From Chamaecrista fasciculata (taxonomy: Eukaryota; Streptophyta; Magnoliopsida; Fabales; Fabaceae), in contig QANZ01053313.1 of NCBI GenBank assembly GCA_003254925.1, forward strand, positions 1-64,000: a stretch of DNA of 64,000 nucleotides, read 5' to 3'. Numbering within the stretch: position 1 is the stretch's first letter; the number at the start of each line of letters is the position of its first letter. A program made the translations under genes and the position numbers. The notes below the pieces were generated by a model that searched no databases, had not been told where the DNA came from, and saw nothing but the letters and a program-made list of their open reading frames with translations. Positions 36,527 to 47,425 of this stretch are shown piece after piece.

Positions 36527-37069
36527 ATAATCTAATGTGACAATTAAGATGAGTTCTCGAAATCTGTTAGTGTATTTAACGGAGAGTTAACAAAAAGAAG
36601 CTGGTTCAGGGTCCTATTTATGCAGTTCTGAAATTTAGGGAGGTAATTCGCATGTACATCTAAATTCAAAGGGTTTCCTTGCATTTTAGCCTTTTTATTC
36701 TGAACAATGAAATCATGACATTCATGCCATACTGCATATGATCCAATTATATATATTGAGACTTGTAGTTGTATCCAACATTAAGAGCAAGATTTAAAAT
36801 ATAAACTTATAGAAAGTCTTAATTTTCAAACCTAATGAATAAAAATGTAACATGATTATCTCAGATGTTCATAGGAATGGTATTGCATTCACGGTGAACT
36901 CTTTATGAGTTGGATTTTGGAGTAAGATTCCCTAAAAATTCGTTATTTTTCAAATAAAATCTACCCACTTAGGCTCCGCTTATTGCAATACACCTATACC
37001 ATATTCTAAGCAGCATCCTCCAGTAAACCAGAACAACTATATAGGGACTTCTCAAAGCTTAGGAGAAGG

Positions 37070-37240
37070 GTTTTGCTACAAAAATCTCAATAGCTTAAGC
37101 TAATGAGTTTTTCTCTCTATCTCTCTCCTCTTTATTTTTTTTCTTTTTTGTATTCTTTTCAAAATTCTAAATTATTATCTCAAAATTTGTGCAAAAAATA
37201 AAAGAAAAACTCATTAACTTAAGCTATTGAGCTTTTGGGG
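37070..37240. mobile_element. Small palindromic insert within LINE-derived DNA
   Basis: 'tcaatagcttaagctaatgag' and its inverse 'ctcattaacttaagctattga' bound a T-rich loop. The surrounding words 'gggacttctcaaagcttagg' occur before (37046) and again after (37254), so the insert may separate a duplicated LINE segment. Confidence 0.5.
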
Positions 37241-37680
37241 AATTTACACTCAGGGACTTCTCAAAGCTTAGGAAAATTACACTCTGGAACCTCTCAAAGC
37301 TTAGGAGAATTCACTCTGGAAACTGCAAACACTATCAAGCTGATCCCCACCTCCAATTATGACATGCCAGATAGAATTATTTGGAGAAATTCACTCAAAT
37401 GGGAAATATACAGTAAGGGATGGATATCAACTCTCCAACAACATTCAGGGATTGTAAATCCATTTGAAAATTGCACTTACTCAAGAAAATATGCTCTTCC
37501 TTTGGGAAAAAAATCTTCTACGCGGACATATCAACATTGAAGGCATGTGCTTTTGGTTGTGATATTGAATCTGAAAAGCATCTTTTTCTTGAATGCCCTT
37601 TGTCAAAAGCATCTTGGTTTGGATGTGATTTATCTGAGTTGATGGCGAAGGCTTCTTAAATTTGGGTCAATGAATTAGTT
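37241..37680 (+). mobile_element. LINE fragment: reverse-transcriptase zinc-knuckle region
   Basis: The plus strand encodes PDRIIWRNSLKWEIYS near 37365-37415. After frame breaks comes a CAFGCDIESEKHLFLECPLS stretch followed by KASWFGCDL (37546-37640), which is the zf-RVT pattern (C..C...H....C...W). Several frameshifts separate the parts. Near 37235-37320 a 37-bp unit (cactctggaacctctcaaagcttagga-like) is repeated about three times. It is a dead remnant unrelated in detail to the 3-kb LINE piece. Confidence 0.7.
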
Positions 37681-38992
37681 TTTGGTTAGAGTAGGACAGC
37701 AACAATGATACTGATAGGAATCAAGTCCTATTAACACCTCAAGATGTGATTTTTTGTTGGGAAGAGCATGCTCACTAACAAAGAGGTTATCCATGATATC
37801 TTTGGTAAAAGCAATCATTATTTTTACTCCTCCATCTAATGCTATAATTTTCACTTTGTCCTTTAAGAAACGTAACATTTTCAGCTCAGCTCCTTCTTGG
37901 TTTCTATTTCTACTATGCAGGACGGAACTTCTAAAAGCATTGCAGACATTGTTGGGAGGAAAAGAGAACTGAAAATTGCTCTTCTACTTAAAGCCATCTG
38001 AAATTTACTAAAATTATTGCTTGTTGAAGGTTCAAAATATGTGACTATTACCGTCCCAAGCAAAAAATTTAACTTCAATGCTCATCAACAATGACAGCTA
38101 ACCCCTTGCACTGGATCTTTAGAAGTTAGTATTGATTATCTTGGTAGTTTCTTTGATTACCTAACCTTTTTCGATATTAGAAATGACTGTAGACTTATTA
38201 GTCCCAACCTTTGTCATAAGCAAGTTGGTATCTACCTTATCCTTAGTTTTGTTTTCTGAATCGTAAAAAAAAAAAAAAAACATACGTAACAGAGGCCAAA
38301 TTTGGATAGTTAACCTTGATAGGAATTCAAGATAAAACGAAAATGTAAATTGTATGCACAGAATATGATGTCGAGTTGTCAGCTTCATAGAAATCCAGCA
38401 ACATGACAAACTAGTTTTGTTTTGGACAAATGCCCATTTGAGAAAATTCCCAACTTGCAATAACAAGAACACAAACAATTTATCTCCTAGCAATTATTGT
38501 TCCAGTTCCTGAATCCAAGAACCATCTGGCTTGGGTCAAACTTACACTGAAACAAAGCCTACCATTTGTTTCTCTTCGACATCAAAAGTCTGGATCATTC
38601 AATCTGCATAATTGAACTAAGATAAAATAAATGAAAAGGAACATATATTGCATGGCAAAAAATTAAAAAATAAAAAGTTCATAAATTTTGATCAGATTGT
38701 AAGTATCTAAGAGCCGGCACTACTATCGCCCGAAATGAATATCTAGTATTTTGTTTGGAGAAATACCTAGTACAAACAGAACATAAAAAAGAATCAAGCA
38801 ACTGGAGAAGCAATTTTAACAGAATGCTTCTTTTGTCTCATAGGTAAAATATATATATATATATATATGTATATATAACATGCTTAATCGGTTGATAACT
38901 GGGGTACTCACAGCACAGAGTATTGCACATTTAAAAATATGGAGAACAAGTTGGGTGCTAACCTCATTTATTGCACAGAAAATATGAAGGTT
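37681..38992. other. Intergenic DNA and CIB22 3' flank
   Basis: No additional gene recognised. An (AT)n tract lies at 38849-38869. The part adjoining 38993 should hold the CIB22 3' UTR. Confidence 0.4.
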
Positions 38993-41043
38993 TCAGTCAT
39001 TATCTTCACGACCATAATTATAAACTATCTCAATCTGCATCAAGAATAGCGCAACAAAATCAGCAAGAAATATGGACAAAAGATCAACCAATAACTCTGT
39101 TAATGATCAGGAGAAGATTATAGAGAAAAATGAGAAAACAAACATGTGAAGAACAACAACCTACTGTCAATCATAAAATTGTGTTTTTCCACATTTCGTA
39201 AAATATTTTGTATACTTTTATAACAGTTGAATTATGGATAAGCAGTTTCTTCAATACAGAAACGACAATTGAGACAATGGTAGGATCAAATACTTTTGCA
39301 ACATTGGCCTAGTGGAAAAAGACAAGGTTTATAAAAAGGGAAATGGAGAGAATAGCATGACCAAGCTTAATTAAAGAAGCACAATCTTACAAGAAGAATC
39401 ATGAGCAGTAAGCTATCCAGTAAGGAATTTACGAAAGTGTAATGGGAAGAATGGTTGGAACCAACTTAAGAAGCTTGATTGCATGAAAAGGATATCCAAT
39501 TTTAACTCAAAAATACCAAATTAATTTCAGTTGGGCTCTAAAGATTTCACCCTTCTTGTCAAAAAGAGGAAAGTGATATCCATCATATGCGTTTGTAAGA
39601 TAAACATGTACTCTAGTTCTAATATCTATAAATGTGAACCCAAAAAACAAATATAAGGACGCAAACATACTGATATATATAACTATAATAACTTACCCCT
39701 TCAGGTGGAGTTGGATTGCGAGTGAACTTGGAACCACCAGGAGCCCATGGAACTATAATCCATAAGGAAAAGAGAGAAAAGGCGGTTAATAGTTGAATTG
39801 CAACGGACAACATAACAAGAATGAGAATGCCATAGGACATACTAACATTACGAAAGCGTAAGCTTTACCGACTGTCCCTTCCTTGGATTTAACCTAAAAT
39901 CTTTAAATATTAGCAAATTGTCCTCTTCCCTTTCACATTCACTCAATGGCTCAATGAATCTTCAATCCACAATTCTAATCTCTTTCACTCACTGTAGAGA
40001 GTATAAACTGGAAACCCTATTTTTAAGCCACTAATCCCCACTTCCCTTGAATGACTGTTATTTATAGAGAATGACCATTGCATATTTTGCTTACTGGCAA
40101 GCTTGCCTTTGTGCTAATGCTCCAAGGGGTGCTTGGTACCTTTTACTAATTGCGTGTATGACAGTAATGGCCCAGTTTGCAAATTTGTAGTTGCATTTCA
40201 GTGAACATTAAAAATATGTAGCTAAAATCTTAACACATGTTTACCAATATAAGGATCGGGGTGCCGCCACTTGTTGTAGCTAGCTTCAGCATCCGCTATC
40301 AGCCTATCGATTGTATCAAGGTCTTCCTATATATCCAACCAAAACAAAGCACGGCCCAGATCAGACGACGGAGAAGATAAAACATGTAAGCAAAGACACA
40401 AAACACAACATAAACTTCTGTCTGACCAAAGAAAGAATAGGAATGGCACAAAATGCAGTAATGAGGACCTCATCTCCCTATTCTCTAGACAGCCCTCACA
40501 ATATCAGAAAAAACTATTGTTCAATCACATTGCCCACTTTCAATTCACCATCTTAAAGACATAGTTATTCAGAAACCTAATTGAAACGAAATCATCGATT
40601 TTCCCAACACTAATTTCCCGAACGAATCTAAGAACGTGGATCGTGCGGCAAAATGTGATGGTTCCATAGATACTATCCAAATTTCAGAGGAAAATTATTC
40701 ATTAAAAAAAAAAAGGAATCAGGGAAACGAACCACGTGTCTGTTTGCTTCGAACTTTTCGCGGAGTCTATCAGCCTGGAGATGAAGAAATAGAACGAACG
40801 ATTAATACATTGAAAGATTCAAGTGGAAATAAGCAGTTTCGAAAGACTGAGATCGAAAAATATGTAGAGAGAGAAAGAGAGATTGAGAGAGAGAGAGAGA
40901 GAGAGACAAACGTCTTTGTAAAAGATGCGGCGATGAACGGCCCAATTGAGAGCGTCTTTGAGGGCGCGACGATAGAGGATACGAACCCTCTCTTTCTGCG
41001 CCGCCCGCCGAGCAACGTACGCCGCCGTCGATGTCATGCTCAT
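38993..41043 (-). CDS. CIB22: NADH dehydrogenase 1 beta subcomplex subunit 9 (complex I B22, LYR family)
   Basis: An accessory subunit of respiratory complex I, in the membrane arm at the mitochondrial inner membrane. Five coding exons join in frame: 41043-40912, 40774-40733, 40326-40245, 39752-39697 and 39034-38993. All have GT donors and AG acceptors. The product is 117 residues, the length I recall for the Arabidopsis protein. Key segments are: STAAYVARRAAQKERVRILY with the LYR-type motif (ILYRRALK), NWAVHRRIFYKD, ADRLREKFEANRHV, IDRLIADAEASYNKWRHPDP, VPWAPGGSKFTRNPTPPEG, and the end IEIVYNYGREDND. A GA-rich tract (40880-40906) lies in intron 1. The start at 41043 gives MSMTSTAAYV, as in homologues. 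A long-TIR MULE begins about 250 bp upstream of the ATG. From memory the Arabidopsis gene adjoins ADC2. Confidence 0.95.
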
Positions 41044-41192
41044 TTTCTCTCTCTTCTTTCTCTCTCTTCTTTCTCTGTTCGGCTTTTCAGACTTTTCAGG
41101 TGAGGAAGAAAGAAACTATGAAGAAGTTTCAGGCAGGCACTGCCAATAAACGACGTCGTCAATGTCATAGCGTGTGTGTTGTAACTTTGGAG

Positions 41193-41223
41193 CCCAAAAG
41201 CCCAATAATGTTGAGATATGGGC
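41193..41223. promoter_or_regulatory. Site II-type TGGGCT/AGCCCA motifs before CIB22
   Basis: AGCCCA near 41193, AGCCCA near 41202 and TGGGCT at 41218-41223 lie 150-180 bp upstream of the CIB22 ATG. They match the TGGGCY class also seen before bTHXm. Confidence 0.5.
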
Positions 41224-41692
41224 TTTTGATATTTGTTTCTGAGAGTTCAGGCTTGGATGGTAGGCTTATGATTCTTGATAAAAAAAAAAGGCAAAACACC
41301 ATTTCATGCCCCTAACGTTTGCAGTGATTTTCAGTTATGCCCTTAACGTTTCATTTTGTTCAGACATGCCCTCAATGTGCAACCAACGTTTCAATTATGC
41401 CCTCAATTTTGACTGAATGCACATGTGGCAATTTTTTTTGCTTATGTGTCATTTTTTTTGTTTGACTTGATTATGTGGCATCATGACTAGGCATTCTTTT
41501 TTTTTTTTCCACCTTGGCATGATGACTGGATTTACATTTTTGAACATAAAAATTGAGTAAACTAGCAAATCAGTCCCTGGATTTACATTTTTCATCATCT
41601 TCATTCATTTTAGTCCCAAATTCTCAAAATAAAATTGTAAAGTGTCCCAAAACACTTCCAAACATTTCAATTTAGTCCTTAAAAGTATTAAA

Positions 41693-41757
41693 AACCCTAA
41701 AACCTAAACTCTAAAATTCTAAACCCTAAAACCCTAACCCCTAAACCCCTAAAAAAA
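41693..41757. repeat. Degenerate telomere-like CCCTAAA repeats in the left MULE arm
   Basis: CCCTAAAACC, CCCTAAAACCC and CCCTAACCCCTAAACCCC words run for about 60 bp. The inverted copy lies at about 42428-42492. They belong to the TIR and do not indicate a chromosome end. Confidence 0.7.
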
Positions 41758-41964
41758 CCACTCTCTTGCAATTTGGTCCTTAGGTCCTCAAATTTATTAA
41801 ATCAGAATTAAAAAAAAAATTGGTCCCTAAATCCTAATTTCATTATCATCTTCATCTTCTTCATCATCATCATCTTCTTCACCTTCATCATCTTCATCAT
41901 CTTTGTAATTTGAACAAATACAATAGGGCCTATTTAGAATTACAAAGATGATGATGATGATGAT

Positions 41965-42153
41965 ATCGTCAGGGCTCGAAACAAGCTGGGATTTCAAAAT
42001 CGTAGAAATGTAAGTGAGGTTGGAACCATCTTGAATGTAGTACGAAGCAAGAGCCAAATTACAAGTTTCGCTACACTTTGATTCCGCACCGAGAAAAATC
42101 GAAGTCAACGAGAAGAAGAAGAAGAACAGAGGAAACCCAAATTTGGGTTCCAT
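41965..42153 (-). pseudogene. Captured first-exon fragment of a CERK1/LYK1-type LysM receptor-like kinase
   Basis: From an ATG at 42153 the minus strand encodes a hydrophobic signal peptide (PLFFFFFSLTSIFLGAES). It is followed by KCSETCNLALASYYIQDGSN, LTYISTILKS and SPDDI. CxxxCxLALASYY.....NLTYIS is the N-terminal cysteine pair and first LysM of chitin-elicitor receptor kinases (CERK1/LYK1 family), which bind chitin oligomers at the plasma membrane. The similarity stops at about 41965, where a run of Ile codons (ATC repeats from the element) begins. The fragment has no second or third LysM, membrane segment or kinase. It keeps an open frame continuing upstream to 42228 and downstream to 41827. 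Identity rests on motif recognition. Confidence 0.72.
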
Positions 42154-43249
42154 TGGGTTGACGAAGAAACTCAGAAAACCGAAAAGCGAAGAAACAATCA
42201 ATTTACCAATCAATTTATTATTTTTCATTCGGAACCACTAAGATTCCCTCTTGTGTTTGTTCAAATTACAAAGATGATCAAAATGATGAAGGTGAAGAAG
42301 ATGATGATGATGATGATGAAGAAGATGAAGATGATAATGAAATTAGGATTTAGGGACCAATTTTTCTTTTTTTAATTCTGATTTAATAAATTTGAGGACC
42401 TAGGGACCAAATTGCAAGAGAGTGGTTTTTTTAGGGGTTTAGGGGTTAAGGTTTTAGGGTTTAGAATTTCAGAGTTTAAGTTTTAGGGTTTTTAATACTT
42501 TTAAGGACTAAATTGAAATGTTTGGAAGTGTTTTGGGACACTTTACAATTTTATTTTGAGAATTTGGGACTAAAATGAATGAAGATGATGAAAAATGTAA
42601 ATCCAGGGACTGATTTGCTAGTTTACTCAATTTTTATGTTCAAAAATGTAAATCCAGTCATCATGCCAAGGTGGAAAAAAAAACAAAAGAATGCCCAGTC
42701 ATGATGCCACGTAATCAAGTCAAACAAAATAAATGACACATAAGCAAAAAAAAATTGCCACATGTGCATTGAGTCAAAATTGAGGGCATAATTGAAACGT
42801 TGGTTGCACATTGAGGGCATGTCTGAACAAAATGAAACGTTAAGGGCATAACTGAAAATCACTGCAAACGTTAGGGGCATGAAAGGGTGTTTTGCCAAAA
42901 AAAAAAAGAAGACATATATTGATTTTCACAAAAAAATTAAAAAATGTATTGAGGTATAGATTATTAATTGTTAGCCAAAGTTCTATTTTGGTCCCTCAGT
43001 TATGTTCAATGTTTCAAATTGGTCCCACAGTTATTTTTCGTTCTATATATTGGTCCCTCAGTTTTCCAAATCTTGGCACAGTTGATCCCTCAAACGATTT
43101 CCGTCCATTTTTCCGTTAAAAAAAAGACAAAATTAACTTGTAACTCCTAAAAGTTTTAATTATTGCATTAAGAACCTTTTTCTCTATAATAGAACCAAAA
43201 TGTAAGAAAGAAGAAATAACTAAGGGGTTTTATTTATTTCACACAAAAA

Positions 43250-43254
<5 letters not shown>

Positions 43255-43309
<55 letters not shown>
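43255..43309. repeat. (CT)n microsatellite in MULE copy 2
   Basis: About 27 CT units at the same relative position as in copy 1. Confidence 0.9.
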
Positions 43310-43312
<3 letters not shown>

Positions 43313-43452
43313 ATCGCCAAATTCTTCAACCCAATGTTTCCTCTCATCGAACAAATAGTGAGATCCACACAACGCCCTACACGAAGATCATAATCCTCCA
43401 ACAATTTTTGCTTATCTGCTTCAATTTTGACGCCAACGAAAATATAATTCAA
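43313..43452 (-). pseudogene. Captured fragment resembling a Werner-like 3'-5' exonuclease
   Basis: The minus strand encodes NYIFVGVKIEADKQKLLEDY, then DLRVGRCVDLTICSM and GNIGLKNLAMR. FVGV.I..D..KL..DY.L.V...VDL...(x)n..GL..L resembles the region between motifs I and II of DEDD 3'-5' exonucleases of the plant Werner-syndrome-like type. The catalytic DxE of motif I and the later Asp residues are absent, so the piece is non-functional. It is embedded between the TIRs of MULE copy 2. Confidence 0.5.
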
Positions 43453-43880
43453 TTATAATCTTAATTTATCTTTTTATTCTTACATTTTGAGAGAGGAGAC
43501 AGAGAGAGAAGAGAGAGGAGAGAGAGAGAGGGAGAGAGAGATGAGAGAGATGGGGAGATGAAAGTTTATTTTTGTTTAAAATCAATTATAATCTTAATTT
43601 ATTTTTTGTTCTTACGTTTTGATCCTGTTATAAAAAGAAAATGACTTTAATGTAAAAAACTAAATTTTTTGGGGGATGAAAGTTTATTCTTCCTTTTTTT
43701 AAATGGAAAATGGATGAAAAACGTTTAAGGAACCAACTGTACCAAATTTTTGAAAACTGAAGGACCAATATGGAATGAAAAATAACTGAGGGACCAATTT
43801 GGAACATTGAGCATAACTGAGGGACCAAAATAGGACTTTGGCCTTAATTTTTTTTTACAATTACAAGAAAAAACAGAAAA

Positions 43881-44036
43881 AAAAAAAACAAAGGAGACGA
43901 TCATTTAACTTTTGAAGAGTTTGATGGCATAAAAGAAGTTAATTGTGAAAACATCAAGGAACTAAGAATAGTGGATATGGATACAGAGATCCAATCAATG
44001 AAGAACATCCTCTGTGAACTTATTTTTGCCAGCTAA
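43881..44036 (+). other. Unidentified coding-like remnant ending in a stop
   Basis: An open stretch reads DDHLTFEEFDGIKEVNCENI, KELRIVDMDTEIQSMKNILC, then ELIFAS and a stop at 44034-44036. The composition is protein-like (balanced Glu/Lys/Asp/Ile) in contrast to its surroundings. It has no upstream ATG in frame because poly(A) precedes it. It may be the last exon of a lost gene or of a transposon. I do not recognise the family. Confidence 0.3.
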
Positions 44037-44077
44037 ATTGTTGCAAGGTAAGAAAATATGCAAAAAAAAAAAAAAAA

Positions 44078-44101
44078 NNNNNNNNNNNNNNNNNNNNNNN
44101 N
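44078..44101. other. Short assembly gap (24 N) inside a poly(A) tract
   Basis: The N run is flanked by A runs on both sides. The gap probably marks an unresolved homopolymer. Confidence 1.
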
Positions 44102-44184
44102 AAAAAAAAAAAAAAAAAGAAAAAAAGAAAGAATCACCGAATGGCAACTAATAATACGTCGGTGAACAATCTTTGTCATGATCA

Positions 44185-46300
44185 TGATGGAGATTGTGCC
44201 TTAGGGCCAATCATTTTATATGTGTGAACATATTGGTTGACTAATTTATGGATGATAAATTGAGTTGTTATCATATTATTAGCATGTTTACTATGATAAC
44301 AATCCCTGATTAATTATATGATAATTAGTCTAAACTGTCTCTGGTCGCTCATTCAAGTGGGAACTTGAAATGAACTAAGACCAGCATAACCTCGGTGTAT
44401 AGAGATACATGCACTAGATGCTTTACGAGAGTCATGGTGCAATAAGTAAAGGGTTACGAGTTGCTGGACCGACCCGGAGAGTCCTGCATGGGTTTAGTCA
44501 TTGGCTAGCCTCTCCTGTACACCTGTCACGATGCCTTAGACCTGAGGTCTTGACTATTCCGGCATTGTAGTTGTCAAACTTTGGCCTAGTCCAACGTTGC
44601 CCGTAGCAGGGTAGCCATACAGGCTAGGTACGGGTTTGGTTGATTGCAGAGCTGAGGAATGTGGTTGACCAAGATGGAATTTTGTCCCTCATAGAGATGA
44701 GAGATATTTAACTGGCGCCCTCGATGAGTCTGTCCAAGGAATGTGTGGCCACTCAGGGAAATGGGACTAACTCAGGAAATCGAGAAAGTTATGGTTTGGA
44801 TTAAGGATGACTTTCTCATGCCTTATCCATGACCAAAATATCGTGTGACAATAGGGTCTATGACAAGGTGGTACTTAGGTTAAATCGGTTTTGATAAAAA
44901 CGATAACTCACGTGTTTTGGGTAGTCGTGATGGCTTGCTAGAGTCCGCTCTCGACTTGTGAGTCATAGAGATGGCTTGCTGCCAACTTCACGTGAGGCCT
45001 GCTGGGTCACACATGAGCAGGATCTAGACACTGCTTAAGGGACGCGAATTAGAGTTAATTCGTGAGTCACTGTGGTGACACAATTTAAGACATAACTAAA
45101 TGTCTGGGACATAAAGTCTTGTCTTAAATAAATATCTACATTTGTGATATTTAAATTTGTTGGACAAGTTTAAATATATTAATTGTTAAATAGTTAATTG
45201 GATTAATTTATTTACAATTAGATTCCTATTTAAAATATTAGGGAATAATAAATTGGATAAGCTTCCTAAAAGTTAGGAGATTATTGATTTATTAAATTCA
45301 CCAATATTAGGATAGGAAGGCATGAGGGTGGCGCCTCTATTATCTTGGTTTTAATTAATGAAAATGTTTTATTAATTAAACTCATGATTTGAATTTGAAT
45401 TCAAGATATGATTTTGAGATTCAAATTTTGAATTAGAGATAATAGGGTATTATCTTAATTCAATATTGTTAGGAAATATAAGTTAGTTATAACTTCCTAA
45501 GAGTTAGGAATGTTATTTTGATTTATTAAATTCCTAGATAATTAGAGAGGGGATGGCGCATGACTTGGGGACCAAGGAGAAAGATTTGATCTTCCATTTT
45601 GATTCTCAAAGATTGCATTTTGAATTCAATTAAGATATTAAAGTAATATTTTCAAGTCATAAAATTATGATATTATTGTAATCTTGTAATTCTATGATTT
45701 GATAATCCACTAATTTAGGGATTCCCTAAATTATAATTATCAAATTCCCAAATTATAAAAGAGACCTAGCCAAGTCGACTTGGTCACTTGAATTTTCCTA
45801 GAGAGAGAAAATTTTTGAGCTCCCTAATTGTAGAGAGAGAGGCAAGTCGAGTTCCTCAAAACAAGAGAGAGAAAATCGACTTGTATTCTAAGTAGGGTTT
45901 TTGAGAGAGAAAACAAGAAGGAGTTCTTGTTGTTCTTGCGCCACCTATACCATTGATCAAGAATTGTTCTTGATCAACATTCTTGGTTCAAGAATCGTTC
46001 TTGATCACCAAGAACCGTAGATTGGAGTCCCAAGTTCTTTTGGAGAAAAGAACTGAAGGCTAGCACCTTGGTGTCAGCAAACTGTTCGTATGGATTACCG
46101 GCAGAGGAAGAACACTTGGAGTGGGCTTCTCGGGATCGCATCATTCAACCACATCAATTGAAACATTGAGGTAAAACTTCTTCCTTCACCGGTTTAAATC
46201 CTGCTAGCGGATCCGTAGGGAAATCACAAGTTTGTTTTTGCGCCATTTTATTTAAATTTTTAATTATCGCTTCCGCTGCGCGCACCGTGATTTCCCAACA
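44185..46300. mobile_element. Solo LTR of a retrotransposon with 5-bp target duplication
   Basis: The sequence begins TGATGGAGATTGTGCC and ends GATTTCCCAACA. GATCA is present immediately before (44180-44184) and after (46301-46305). TG...CA ends with a perfect 5-bp duplication, and no primer-binding site, gag or pol next to it, define a solo LTR (about 2.1 kb) left by LTR-LTR recombination. A TATA-like 'ttataaaagagacc' (45756-45769) and the following GAGAGA-rich leader would be the U3/R promoter zone. Copia or Gypsy cannot be decided from an LTR alone. Strand is taken as unassigned, although the TATA orientation favours plus. Confidence 0.88.
45755..45766 (+). promoter_or_regulatory. Putative LTR TATA box
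   Basis: AATTATAAAAGA occurs about 535 bp before the LTR end and is followed by a purine-rich GAGAGA leader. This is a typical U3/R border arrangement. Confidence 0.45.
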
Positions 46301-46305
46301 GATCA

Positions 46306-47206
46306 AACATGTAGACTCATCAAAATTTCTCATACACTCAAAGATGCAAAAAATAGTTTGGTCTTCCATACACTTAGAAAGATAAGGATATATCTTCCAA
46401 CGAAAAGAAGTGCAATTTCTAATACTAAAGAAATATAGAATAGTAATATTATCTAGGAAGAGACCAATTTTGAAGAATCAAAATTGTCTTCTTCAAGAGA
46501 TGAAGAGCATCAACTGAAGCCGCATCCTCTCATCTCTCTCTACTAGGGTTTGCAACTGCAAGAAAAGGAAGTCGGATGAGCTACCGCTGCCCCCACGTCT
46601 CATTTTCTTTTTTGTTAGGTATGGTTTTATTGTCTTGTGCTTTAGAGAGATTTTCTTCCATTAGGGAAGTTTTTTCCCTTTCTTTAGGAAAGGTTAAGTT
46701 TTTTTTTTTCTTTTTCTAAATCTGCATCTAAGAATTGAGCTTTGGAGAGAAAAAATGGTGAAGAATCCCTCAGAGAGGGTGGAGGGGTGTGTTGCCTTTT
46801 CTCTTTATCTTCCAATTTTTTATTAATCTGTAAAAAAAATGTAGATCTATAGAAATTATTGTATGTATATGATCTGGAATAGGAAATCTGGATTCTCGTT
46901 ATCTTTTTTAGATGTGTTGTCTAGGATTTCTTTTCTTCTCTTGTGTTGTCATAATTTGTTCTCAAGAGCGCAAGACTATATTTACATTGTTAGGTCTATA
47001 CCTTACTTGATCTCCTTTAAGTATGGACTTGTGCCACTTTATCTCATGAATGAAAGGTTCATCTTTCTGACAAAAAAAAAACAGAAATGAAGAACAATTT
47101 TATTTTTTACAGGAGCATGATAGCAGTTGTGAGAACAGAAAAATTGAGAGAGAAAGGTCGTTTCTTTTTGTTAATTAATAAGTCTTATTGTGTGAGGTAT
47201 AGATTA
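46306..47206. other. Intergenic DNA, possibly including a poly(A)-tailed retroposon
   Basis: Between about 46500 and 47085 the sequence looks transcript-derived ('ctctctctactagggtttgc' at the start, 'aatgaaaggttcatctttc' then an A-run at the end), as in LINE 3' ends. I cannot show target duplications or coding motifs. Confidence 0.35.
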
Positions 47207-47390
47207 TAGTCGTCGAAACGAACTCAACTCGGTGGGTTGGCTTATTTAATTCGTCAAATTAGCGAGCCAAGTTGATGAAATTCGGCTCACCAAAAATTAT
47301 AGCTCGCGTGGGTTTGCTCACTTAACTCGCAACTCGTGGTGAGTTGGTGAGCCAACCCACCTTATTTTTTTTAAAAAAATATATACATAC

Positions 47391-47425
<35 letters not shown>

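Larger units (their letters stand above)
41290..42896. mobile_element. Pack-MULE with about 630-bp TIRs carrying a LysM-receptor-kinase exon
   Basis: Ends GGCAAAACACCATTTCATGC and GCATGAAAGGGTGTTTTGCC. The arms (41290 to about 41922, and about 42244 to 42896) are almost complete inverted copies, including CTAAACC-type telomere-like repeats and a CATCTT-rich tract. Poly(A) lies outside both ends (at least 9 A on each side), consistent with a 9-bp target duplication but not proof of one. The roughly 320-bp loop contains host-gene sequence (see 41965-42153). No transposase is present. It inserted between the CIB22 promoter and the next MULE. Confidence 0.85.
42973..43843. mobile_element. Mutator-like element, copy 2 of the 13.9-kb family, with host gene fragment
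   Basis: The TIRs match those at 13947-15313: the left end reads AGCCAAAGTTCTATTTTGGT, and the right end CCAAAATAGGACTTTGGCC. TTAATTGTT (42964-42972) and TTAATTTTT (43844-43852) agree at 8 of 9 positions. A (CT)n tract sits inside the left TIR as in copy 1. The interior is different and shorter, with an exonuclease-like fragment (43313-43452) and GA-rich DNA. Non-autonomous. It lies only 77 bp from the Pack-MULE at 41290-42896. Confidence 0.87.

Noticed and set aside
40636..41103. 155-codon plus-strand open frame across CIB22
   Set aside because: It is antisense to exons 1 and 2 of CIB22 and built partly on a GA repeat.
41693..41757. Possible telomere or chromosome end
   Set aside because: The repeats are short and degenerate, occur inverted in the other arm, and lie inside a transposon.
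46500..47085. Possible processed gene with poly(A) tail
   Set aside because: No coding motif and no target duplication could be shown; kept only as a note in the intergenic entry.
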